Origin: Pipra filicauda
Taxonomy: Eukaryota; Chordata; Aves; Passeriformes; Pipridae
Assembly: GCF_003945595.2 (NCBI RefSeq)
Contig: NW_024104532.1
Span: 371,501 to 435,500, forward strand
Direction: 5' to 3'
Length of the DNA stretch: 64,000 bases
Shown here in pieces: positions 53,801-64,000 of this stretch. The notes under the pieces are model-generated. The model searched no databases. It was not told where the DNA came from and saw only the letters and a list, made by a program, of their open reading frames with translations. Numbering within the stretch: position 1 is the first letter of the stretch; each line of letters begins with the position of its first letter. A program made the translations under genes and the position numbers.

Positions 53801-54363
53801 TCGTTGTGCGGCCTTTGTTACCTGTTTAACAAGGTTCAAACTCCACTTAGGGCCACATGAGCAGGAAATAAACACTGCCCTTCATGCTGCAGTTGGAATT
53901 TTCTTTATGAAACTGCCTTGAAAATAACCTCACAATGCAAGAGAGCATTACCCTTATTTCAAAATTAAGATTAATGCTGTGGGGAAATACTCCAAATTCA
54001 AGGGGTCCATACCTCTGCAGACCTAACTCTCCAGCTTTATCCAAATCCTCTGGTGATTTGTGTTCAAAGCCCAGCTGCCTTCACTTCTGCCTGCAGAACT
54101 GATCCCCCTGACTTTGTGTGTTGCTAAGTGTCATTGACCATTAACAGTCTCTACTTCACGTGGAATTGCTGGGTCTTATTTTGGCCAGGTAGACTAGATC
54201 AGGTCAACACTGGCTTGATAAGTCCTGAAAGTCACTGGATTTTTTTCAGGTACTTTGCATCAATTTGGGGAGTAAAGAATGAACTAAGTTACTTGATGGT
54301 AATTAGTATGGAAGTGCCGGTGTTTTTCGGCAGCTCCTTTTGACTTGCTCTGTCTGTGTCCAG
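50831..54363 (+). other. Intron 3 (3,533 bp)
   Basis: The intron starts GTGAGT and ends with a pyrimidine-rich tract and GTCCAG. An 11-base G run lies at 51030-51040. A locally GC-richer stretch at 53150-53730 carries a 175-codon minus-strand open frame with no recognised domain, taken as chance. No transposon was recognised. Confidence 0.85.
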
Positions 54364-54530
54364 CTGCAAAAATAAGCTGTACCTGGAGAAGCTTCCGAAC
54401 ACGAGTGTGATAATTCCGTTCCACAACGAAGGATGGTCCTCTCTGCTCCGGACAGTGCACAGTGTCCTCAACCGCTCCCCTCCTGAGCTGATAGCAGAGA
54501 TAGTGCTGGTGGATGACTTCAGTGACAGAG
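54364..54530 (+). CDS. GALNT10: GALNT10 coding exon 4 (GT-A domain, first part)
   Basis: This 167-nt exon completes Asn138 and encodes residues 139-193 plus the first base of codon 194. It contains [37 protein letters not shown] and FSDR. The (V/I)IPFHNE(G/A)W motif forms the first strand and loop of the Rossmann-like GT-A fold (CAZy GT27) that binds UDP-GalNAc. VDD follows in the next strand. Cys139 is an early conserved cysteine. Sequons are Asn150-Thr-Ser and Asn174-Arg-Ser. The donor is GTATGA, a less perfect match than the other three. The metal-binding DSH motif, the second catalytic half and the ricin-like lectin domain are in exons outside the window, so the gene is incomplete here at about 193 of roughly 600 residues. 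Confidence 0.98.
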
Positions 54531-57500
54531 GTATGATGGTTTCTGTGTGACAGCACCGTGTTTCCCTGCCTAGGGGATCGATGAACTTGCAAATACGTGT
54601 ATAATGACTTGAGGATTTTTACTCAGGTGAATCTTGCTCTAGTACATTTGAAAGAAAAAAAAAACCCTCGTGTTCCATATTCAGGGTGTGCTGGTTTAGC
54701 TGTAGCCGACATGAGCTGCCCTGTGATGTGAAGGGTGGTGTGAAAAAAACAGGGAAGTTGGTTTTAATATTCTGCTAAGGGCGTGTGTAGCCCTTACATT
54801 TAACCCTGGGGTTAATGCTATGATGCTTGGAATAACAGAAGAAAGGAAGTGAGCTATTCCGCCCTCTCCGTAAACTTCACTCCTTATTTTGTACTGTGTT
54901 GCCTGGAGTAGTCACTTTGGATTGGGATGAAGTGCCAAATGCAAAGGCCTGGAATTGCTGGCACAATTTATCACCACAAAGGGAACAACCACTTGTCATT
55001 GCAGCAGCAGTCTGTGTGTGTGGTTACCGAATGTACTTGTGCTGTAGCAGCAAGGCAAGAGATCTTTTTCTCTGAACTGTTTAAATGCTACGTGATGCAA
55101 ATTAACACTTTGTCTTGTAGTTTGCACCCTTGCTTTGGTGGAAGAGGCAGGTGAAGGAATAGTGAATGCCTCTATCATGTAGACATCGGGTAGCTGGAGA
55201 GATCCCATGGCAAGTCCTCTGAAGTAGCTGGTGTTCTCTTGTGTTGAAGAGGGTACAGTGACCTTAAGGGGTTATGGTCAGATCTAGCAACTCTATTTTC
55301 TCCTTTAAAGTTACTAAGACTATTTAGTTTTATGAGCTGCAGAGTTCAAGCCACTGGTATTACTCAGCTGAGGGAAAAGAGCTCTTTATACAGATACTAA
55401 AGGATACATCTCCAAAAAATCTGACATGTAGGAAGCTGCTAAACGAGCTTGGAAACAAGCTTGTGTGTATTCAGTGTTCTGACCTTTACTGACTTCCAAA
55501 TAGGCACTACCCAAAGCTGTAGTGTTTGTTCCAAAGTACTTCTCTCATTAGTTTGGAAGCGAGGCATGCTACTCTGAACAAATCAATTTTATATGAAATA
55601 GGTATTTCTTTAGAGGATTTCTTTCAAGCTAAGCTGAGAGAAGAAAAACCCACCCTCCTAACAAGTTCTCTTTATTGCTACTCAGTCTAGAAGCAAATTA
55701 GACAAGCTCATGCTGTAACCACAGCTAAATTGTACAAATGGGGTCCTTTTCAGAGAAGCAGAAGTAATGAAATCTGGTTTCCTGTGGATCTGTTTTCCTT
55801 GTTTTCTAGATATGCCCTTCCAGCTAGCCCTCCTGGCTCCCACCCCTGCTGCTCATCAATCTGTACCTGTGCTGTTTGTCCAGCTTGCTCTTGCTGTTCC
55901 ACCTGTCTCTGATAAGATACAGGCTCTTCTCTGTCGGTTGCCCAGCTTTGCCACAAAGGTTGCAAGAAGTAGCTGAGATCAATTTGTATGCAGCAGCTGT
56001 TTATAGGTGTATATAAAAGACTGCTGGTGCTGGACACTGAGCTAAATTGTCAAGGGAAGAGAATGACACTTAGGCAAAGAGAGTGCTAATAAAAACCTGA
56101 TGTGGGTTTTCTGGTTGTTTGGGGTTTGTTTTTGTTTTTTTTTGTTGGTTTGTTTTTTTAAACAGTATTTTCCTGTTAGCATAGTTGATTTATGCACATT
56201 GGGACAATGTTTAGGATGAAACTTCCTTCAGTGCTGTCAGTTCTGTATCTGCATTTTTCTTACTTAACCACGCTGGGTTTGGCTTCCACATCCCTCACTG
56301 GGTTTAAATAGACCTTAGTCTTCAGAAGGCAGTTAAGTCCTAAACACCTGATCATGACTTGAAAGGCTGATGGTTACAAACTTCTGCTTGTGACTTATCC
56401 ATTGTATGTATTTAAAAAAAAACAAACCCAAACAACAAAACAAACACAAAAACCCAACAAACGCTTCAGCCCAATAACTGAGAACTGAAAGTTTAATGCA
56501 TCAAACTGAAATGCATGAAGGAGCAGAAGTTCCAAGAAAACTTTTACTTCACATGTTATATGTTTGTAAAGGACACATTTTGGATTTGGACTGTTAGGTC
56601 ACTGCTCTGGTTATCAGTTTCTTATGATTAGATTGGGCAGATAATAAAAACCCTGTGTCCAAGCTGATGATCGTCACAGCTGCACCACAGAACTGGTGAC
56701 TGTAAACTGGTGAGTAAAAAGAATGAGATTTCTTGATTTTTTTTTTTTATTTTTTTTCCTTTTCAAACCATAAATGATTGGTCCTCTGCGTTTGCTGCAA
56801 AGTGAAATGCTGTGCTTCTGTTTCAAATGCTAGTCCTACAAATTTGTAACAGCGTCTTTCTTCTAAAATTATGGAATCACTGTTGGATGTAGTGATAGTA
56901 GAGGCCACATTTGAGATCAGAGGGGCATAGTCTGAACAGTAAATGTCATCTCCTCCCCTGAAGAGATCAGTAAATAGTCACCATAAACTCCAGTGAAAAG
57001 CCAAAGATGGAAAGAATAATCACTCAATAAAAATCTGTTATTAGTTTTTTTTTATCGAGAGGTTACTCTGACAAGATAAAACATCAGATATCTCTGCTGT
57101 ACCTATGATGGCCTTTCACTCGAGGGTTGTCTAAACAGATCTTTAGCACTTTAATAACTCTTTAAAGAATAACCTTCATCAACTTGGCCTTTCCTTGCAA
57201 AGAGGCTGTATACTCTCTCTTATTCTGTTGTTGCACTGATTTCTGTGGGTGGTGATGTTGGTGCTGATCCGTCAGCCTCTTTCATCTCTGTCTCATACAT
57301 GGATAATCTTTGCTTCACATGAAGTAAAGAGGACTTTGGTAATAATAGAAATAGTAAGTGTGGAAATCTGGCTACTGCACACACAACTGTTTTTCCTAAC
57401 AGATGTTACTTTCATATGTTTTTCATCTGGTTTTTAGCTTGAGAATAAGGAATTTCTGGTGTGTCTATAAAGAGGATTGAGAAGTTGGCTAACAAAGTGA

Positions 57501-59366
57501 CAGGAGAGTGAAGACAGATTTCTGGGTTAGTTGGTGGCTGCTGTGGTCTGCAGCAAACCTGGGGGGCAGCTGTGTGGCTTTGCATTATTGGAGATCTCGG
57601 ACAGATGAATCATCATCTGGAAGTGTCAGCAGCCATTTATTTCTTAATTTGTTTGAGGGAGACAACTCTGTGACCTTTAGCAATAACCATTTTTCATCCA
57701 AAAAATGCTGTCCTGATGACAGCATATCTTAACAGCGAGCAGCAAAAGCTTTACGGGTCATGTTTTTGAAACATTTCCTTTGCTTTGTGTTTGAAAAGTC
57801 AAAATGTGCTGGAAGAACTTGCTGCCTGGGATTTTTTTTTTTTTTTTTGCCTGCCCACAGTACAATGCAAATGATCAAAATCTAATAAGAAAAAGTACTG
57901 GAGCCTTACTTCACACAAATTTCATGCTGGATTCCATGTCAGCCAGAGCGCTGGGAAGGGCTGTCTGTGGGGTCAGTAGGTGTGGTGGGAGGATCCCTTT
58001 GCCTTGAGGTGCAGATTGTGTTGCCACCTCCAACAGCTCTTTCTTGACACTTGAATCTTCCTCTGTGGGGGTTCCCTTGGTAGGTTGGGTTGGCTTAAAA
58101 GAAGCTGCTTTCCAGCATGTGCTGTTGGTCACAACAGAGTAGATATTGCAGGGCTATTTTTACTTTCTCTATTAGTAGTCTGTGTTATCAGTGTAGCAAT
58201 CCCATTAGGACTGCTATAATGCTTTTTTCCCCACAAACTTACTTGAGATAGAAGAAGATGATAGAAGAACTTTCTTCCCATTTCAAAACAATTGTAGGGT
58301 TTTAATGTGCAGAAGAATATAGGTTATATTGAAGAGGGAGGCATCAATGCAGCAGACTGCTGTTGAAGAAGTGTTGGCTGCTTCTTCCTGCACGGTACAG
58401 AGAACTGCTGGAGCCCCACAGACTGACCTCCATGGATTTGATTAACCTCAGCTATTGCAGAGTGGTCCAAAAATAATGCTTATCTTTCTGGATAAGAGGA
58501 AATCAGAATGCAATACATGAGAATTATGACTTTAGAATTCTTGATCATAAAAACTCTTAGCTGTGGCAGTCCTGTGTGGATTTGTGCCTTCACTTTTAAT
58601 TTCTATAGCTATTCTTTAGGTCTGATCTCAGTTAAATTAAGCCTTTTCATATGCTGGCTTGCAGGGTACTAATTATATCCCTCTGAGCCTGTTGTTGCCA
58701 GAATGGCCCTAAGTAAACTAAAATGTTTTTTCCGTGTATATCTGTTTTCTCCTGAGGACTGTCATGTGAAATTTGTTTGCTTTTTGATTATCTAATTACC
58801 ATGCTGCTGAGTGGGAAGTGGATTCTATTATATCATACAAATGGGAGGAGGAGAAGAGAAATGGAATTGCAGGTCAGTTTGTAACACTGCAGGGTTTTTT
58901 CTGTCAGCTCTGATGGCATTTTGTTATTGATAGCAGGCAACGAGTAACAGACGGGCAGTTCATGGTTCTTCAGGGTCTGCTTCAGTCCCTAGACCTGCAG
59001 TCTGAATTGGCTGTGGTGAGAAATCGAGCTGTTCAGCTCTGGTGTCTGTCGTGTACAAAATGAATTGTTGGTCTCCACCAAATTCTTGTAGCTTGTGAAC
59101 ACCTGTGCTGTATAAGCTGTCTGTGTCTGCATGAACAAATGTAAAGCTGTCCTCTGTCTCTCACTAATAAATGACCAGCCTTAAGCTGAAGGAGTGGCAC
59201 ATTTTCTCTTTGCAGGATGCTTTTCAGATTGTTCTTTGCTTTTCGCCTGGTATATATTTAATAGCTCTGTACAGCAGTGGAACATCAAGTGGTACTGGTG
59301 AAAGGCAGAAGGCAAACTCTGTTTTGGAGGAGGCATCTCAGGTGCAGGTTGGACTGGAACATGTAC
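54531..59366 (+). other. Intron 4, first part
   Basis: No exon 5 was found: the expected continuation after FSDR (a Glu-His-Leu-Lys-like start) does not appear behind any acceptor. T-rich and A-rich low-complexity tracts occur at 56101-56162 and 56414-56462 and are partly complementary. A 17-base T run lies at 57832-57848. No other gene was recognised. Confidence 0.7.
57832..57848. repeat. Poly(T) tract, 17 bases
   Basis: A simple homopolymer in intron 4. Confidence 0.92.
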
Positions 59367-59590
59367 AGAATCACAAATAGTTGAGGTTGGAAAGGACATC
59401 TGGAGATCATCTAACCCAACCCCTCAGCTCAGCTACAGCAGATTTATCCAGATCTTACTTATTCACTCAAGTTAAATCTCCAAGGATGGAGACTCCATAA
59501 TGTCTCTGGGCACCCTGTTCTGCTGTTCAATCACTCTTTCAATGACTTAGTTTAAGAAAAAAACATAAACATTTTAAGCTTACTGTGTGC
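59367..59590 (-). repeat. CR1 LINE fragment, 3' end
   Basis: The + strand reads AGAATCAC, then TTGAGGTTGGAAAGGACATC, GGAGATCATCTAACCCAACC, TCCAAGGATGGAGACTCC and CTCTGGGCACCCTGTTC. This is the standard reverse-complement order of an avian CR1 3' end. The copy is on the minus strand, 5'-truncated and moderately diverged, with a small deletion after the CCAACCCC block. The distal limit near 59590 is approximate. It is a different subfamily or age from the copy at 5209: the shared phrases differ (GGAGATCATC here, TTAAGATCATCGAG there). Confidence 0.92.
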
Positions 59591-62500
59591 TAGAAGGCTG
59601 TGACTTCATTGTTGAGTGTCATTTAAAAGAAACAGCTTGCCATGTACTTAGGGCTGACTGTGTGTAGAGAGAAAGGGTACACGCCCCACACGGGGACTCA
59701 GAAGTACTTTGGGTTTATCTTATTTTATGGCTTAGCTTGACAGAGATCAGTGATAGTGGCTAAGTGCTTAAATTTCATATAAAAGTCACGTCTCAGCATT
59801 CAGTTATTTGCATATTGAGTGACAGCCTGTTCTTACTCATTTTTAAGATTACTTTGGTATAAATGACAGTGTTTTAGAACAAATGTTGTCCCTTGTTGAA
59901 GAAGAGAACCGCAGCATCAGTCATCTCCAAAGCATGAGTTACATGCAAAGCACTGTGTTGGTACAATAATAAAGCTGAATGTGGCAGCACTGAAAATACT
60001 GCAGTCTCCAAACATCAGGATTGTTCTGGAAGTGTTAACCCAGCAGGGCTCTCTGCCTTATGGCATTGTGTGTCTGCACAGTGGCAATACAGTGAAAACT
60101 GAGCGTCCTTCTTAGAGTAACCAGTCAAAATCTGCACCTGTGACTGGAAGGCAACAACAGCTTCAGCCCAAGTACTTCAATATATTTAACCCCGTGACAA
60201 TGACATTTGCAAAGTGAACCTCCTAGCTTTTACATTAAATACTGTCTATTTTAGGGAGTGGTTATCCAGGAGGCTGTGCAAATGAGTACTTGGCTGCAGT
60301 TGAATTCAAGGAGACAGTTTTGTTCTGAGTAATGTGTATGGGATCTCATTTTCCCTTGGGTGGTCATTAGGAAGGTTATGGATTTCAGCTTCATCTTTCT
60401 TCCATGACTACCCTGTTACCTTGGGCCTTATCTTAATCTGAGAAAACTTTATTTAGGATTCTATTCTATTTATTCGTTCAGCCATTTTAAATTTTTTCTT
60501 ATTCTTTCCCTACTTTTAATCCCTTTTTTCTTGGCTGTGTGTGTTCAGCAGGACTTTGTGCAGAGCTGCTCTTTGGGGAACAGCGGAGCATTGTGAGCCC
60601 AAAAGCTGGCATGTGGCCACTGCTCATCTTTGAAAGGCAGCAAGGGGCTTTTAGGCCTTTTAATAGAGGAGTCCAAGGGGTGTGTTACCTAAGGAGTGTC
60701 ATCTCAGCCCTGAGTTTTGACCAACATATTCCTCTTCCTTTGCCTTCTCCCCTCACGCAGGGCCCATCAGCTTCCTTTGCTTTGCGCCTTGTGCCGTCAA
60801 AACTCCCTGCAGTTGGCTTGGACATCCACTGGCACGGGAATCTTGGAGCCCAACTGTTCCCGAGTGTCAGAGGGAGACACAGCCAAATCCCCCTTCTTCC
60901 CTTTACAGACAAATCCCCATGGCATTTTAAACCTCTCTTTATATAGCAGTGCAAGTAATTCTGGGGATGTGGGATAATCTGAATGGAAAAACAAATGTGA
61001 GTAAGGCAACTTGGCTGAACCACGAGCAGCGTAATTTGGTCTGCAGGGCAGAAGTCACTAAGTAGTGGAGTGAGGGAGAAGGCAAGGGCTGATTAATGTG
61101 TCATTTGGTGCAGCATCAGGTATGTAGCAAATACAGCTCTGTTCCATTAACCACATCTGCCAGGCCTTAATTGAAAGAAATCATGTTCTTAGTATCTGAA
61201 ATAGAAAAAGGTTTAATACTTGAGTTCTTTTTGATCTTTAAATGGACCAGTAAAGGATTTATGCATCTAAAGAGATTATCTTTTCATCTTTAGGCACATA
61301 CACTGTAAAAGTAATTTTTTTTTTTCTCTTAAATGCAATAAGTGCATCTGGTTAGTACATCTCAGAATATGGAGTGGCTGTGCTTAGGACAAAGTGGTGA
61401 GAGCATTTCTTGCTGAATTATCAATATGATTCTTTTAAAGATTTTTACCTTAACATATTTAGAAAAGAAGAAAAAGCCAAGCTTTTTGGGGGCAGCTATG
61501 CTTTTCCACAACCTTTTCTTAAGTGTTGCTTTCAAGGTCTCTCATAGAAGTTGTGGCAACTATTGTCACAAATAACTGATAAAAATATTATTTTTGTGAA
61601 TTATGTCACAGAATAAAGAGGCTTTTTTCTTGCTGGGGTGTATTTGTGGAGTGAATTTGTGTACCCACCAATACTCCATTAGTGAGCACTAAGTGGAGCA
61701 ATAAAATAAAACCTGGTGCAGATGTCTGATTTTAGTTTATGACAAGAGAGGAATTTTTTATTTTCCATTTCTGGCAGTGTCTTGTGGGTGTGGGATACTT
61801 TAGATAACAGTGACAGAGCTTGTTTGGATCAGAGTGAGATGTGGATGAGATTCAATTTTATGTTTTCCTTTTCTAAGTGTTCATTTTGAAAGCGTCTTTA
61901 CTGCCTGTACTCACATATACCCTCCATAAAGGGATATCTAAAACCTGCACTGTTCATTAGAAAATGGCTGGAGAGCATTAAAAGTTTATTCTCTAGTGTT
62001 TTAAGAGACCTGAGGGCCCATTGCAATTGTTTACTGCAGCTTTGTTTGTGACAGCCTAAATTAACTAACCAGTTTACTTTTCATCATCTTGTATTTATTT
62101 CTGTAAGATCAGTTGCTGTGGCTGGAGGATCCTTCTAGAAAACAGATGAGGTGGCTTTCAAAGGTCCAGTTTACTGTGACCTGTTTCTTAGCTAATTATT
62201 GTGTAGTGAAGGATGTCTGGCAGTCTAAAGTTTTAAAAAAATAAATAATTGAAGAGCAGAGTTTCCATTACAGCTCATTAAATAAATCTGAGTGCATTGC
62301 TTGCTACTAAGAAACATTATGCATGTAGCTTCTATCAGAGAAACTTTGCAGGAAAATAGCTTTAATTTTATTCTCCTCACCTTGAAGTACATGTCCTCAT
62401 CTGCTAGGAGTCAAAAAAAATCTAGATATCTGCCAGCTGCAGTGCAAATCAGCATTTTAATGCTTTACAGCTGCTTCTCTGTAGAAGTTAATTAGAAATG

Positions 62501-64000
62501 TGATTCAAACACCCTCTGCCAGTGCTCATATATGGTATCTATTACTGGTAATCATAGTTCCTGCTATTTCAACCTGCATTTGGGGGTGGTGTTAACAAAG
62601 CAGCTGTTCCACACAGGGACTTTGATAAAAGGTGGAAACTTCTTCACTTTGAGAAAATTGGAAGGTAATGCTGCTGCAATTGAAAAAGAAAAGTGGATAA
62701 TTTAAACCACATTCCTTATCTAGTTTTAGCTGCAGTGATGGTTTCTTAGTAAAGAACTGCCACACCAATCTGTCACTGTAGCACTGATTCCCAAGTGCCA
62801 TGAGGACCATTGTTACCCCCACGCCAGGGATGCTCCAATGGAACACAGTAGTTTCCTGTGCTGATCAGTGGGAGCCAAGGCTCAGGATTTAAAAGCAGGT
62901 ACCTTCAGCTTTCAGTCCTGCCCTCCCCTCTGTCATCCAGCCAAAATGAATGTGTCAGTTGAGGACTATATTGCCCATGAGATGGTTTAGTTCTGGTATC
63001 AGCACAGCTGTGAACAGGCCTGGGTTTGTGCTTCAGGTTTTAATAGATTTATTGACCTTTCTAGCAGATGTCACTGACTTATTGTGATAGCTGCATTTCT
63101 CCTAAGTAAACAAGAGTGTTGGGAACTGATGGTGAAGAGGTCTAGAAGAAGAGTAGAGTGTGAGTTTATAAAATATACTTCTGACATGCCAGAGTTTGTT
63201 ACTACATGTCAAATGTGTGTGTTTTCCCTGCAGCTGTATTAACAATTTTTTCATTTGCCAAATGCCAAATACTTTGTTTTCTGTTCTCTGACATACAGAC
63301 TACAAGACAAACCTATTTTTGCTTTGTCATTCATGGTTATTAATGTATAAGCATTATTGTAGGAACAAAGTATTATCAGATTTCCAATATTCTTCTATTT
63401 GGCTGCAACCCCAGACCAAAAACTTTGTGGGTCTGTGCTATTAATTTTAGGCTTCATAGTTGTTCTTCCTCACTTAGACACTTGAGATCAGAGCCTTTGG
63501 GATCCAAAGGGGTGCATTCCTACTGAATCAAAGCCACTTTCAAGTGGGTTACATCTTGGACCTAACAGACTGATCTCTAACAAGACAAAAGTCTGGAGCA
63601 GAATTCTCTGTCAATTCTTGTGCTCTTTCTGGAATATTTCTTTTTTTGATGGTTTGCACAGAGCAAATACTTTCAGGCCAAGAAGTTCTTTGCCTTTATC
63701 AGCATTATTCGTGTACAAAGCCAAATCTCTGAGGACTGGTTTGTTTTGGGGTCTTTGTTGGTTTTTTTTTTTTTCTTTTTTCCCCAGCTAAACTCAGTGA
63801 CTTTTAAGGCTTTAATCTCGCAACTTTGATAGGTTCCAAAATACTTCAGTATGAAATGTCTTAACACTTCATCAGCCTGCATCTCTTCACACAATGGTAA
63901 GTTTTGTCTTGTTGTTGGTCATAGGCTTTAGGTTCATGATACACCAGGCAGTATGTAGCTGTCAGCAGGGGCTGTATCCTGACACTCTCCCAGTGCAGCT
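59591..64000 (+). other. Intron 4, continuing past the window end
   Basis: AT-rich unique DNA with no recognised exon, RNA gene or transposon. T-rich low complexity occurs at 61315-61325 and about 63739-63785. The intron is at least 9.47 kb long. Confidence 0.65.

Noticed and set aside
62960..62990. A short stretch translating to a Glu-Asp-Tyr-like peptide, considered as part of GALNT10 exon 5
   Set aside because: The surrounding residues do not follow the family sequence and there is no acceptor in the required phase.

Overview
The window is vertebrate nuclear DNA, most likely from a bird. The evidence is one interrupted gene with consensus GT-AG introns, a CpG-island promoter, CR1 LINE 3' ends in the form typical of sauropsids, and low overall repeat density. 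I recognise one protein-coding gene, GALNT10 (polypeptide N-acetylgalactosaminyltransferase 10), on the + strand. The window holds its promoter, its first four coding exons and the start of intron 4. The later exons, including most of the catalytic domain and the ricin-type lectin domain, lie beyond position 64000.

Layout. Positions 1 to about 10.4 kb are upstream intergenic DNA with no convincing gene. They contain a CR1 fragment at 5209-5495 and an AT-rich, ORF-poor block at 8356-9925. From about 10.4 to 11.5 kb lie a degenerate G-rich minisatellite, an array of four short TCATTA-type repeats, GC boxes, an ETS-type site and a TATA-less CpG island. Coding exon 1 (10988-11158) sits in this island. 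Intron 1 is 38.6 kb (11159-49744). It is mostly unique AT-rich sequence, with an old CR1-like fragment near 37.8 kb and a probable solo LTR at 42129-42650, both antisense to the gene. Exon 2 (49745-49847), exon 3 (50692-50830) and exon 4 (54364-54530) follow. Intron 4 runs to the window end and carries a second clear CR1 copy near 59.4 kb.

The four exons join in frame (junction phases 0, 1, 2, then 1 at the open end) and encode the first 193 residues. These cover a short basic cytosolic tail, a signal-anchor membrane helix, an Ala/Gly-rich luminal stem, and the first part of the GT-A glycosyltransferase fold. The enzyme family starts mucin-type O-glycosylation in the Golgi.

I did not find an undescribed multi-gene system, RNA gene or CRISPR array. 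The observations most worth a second look are regulatory or splicing related: the repeat array at the promoter, an 18-bp duplication of a 3' splice-site-like sequence in intron 1, paired C/EBP-like palindromes exactly 80 bp apart, an HNF1-like cluster just inside intron 2, and a weak start context that could allow an anchor-less product.
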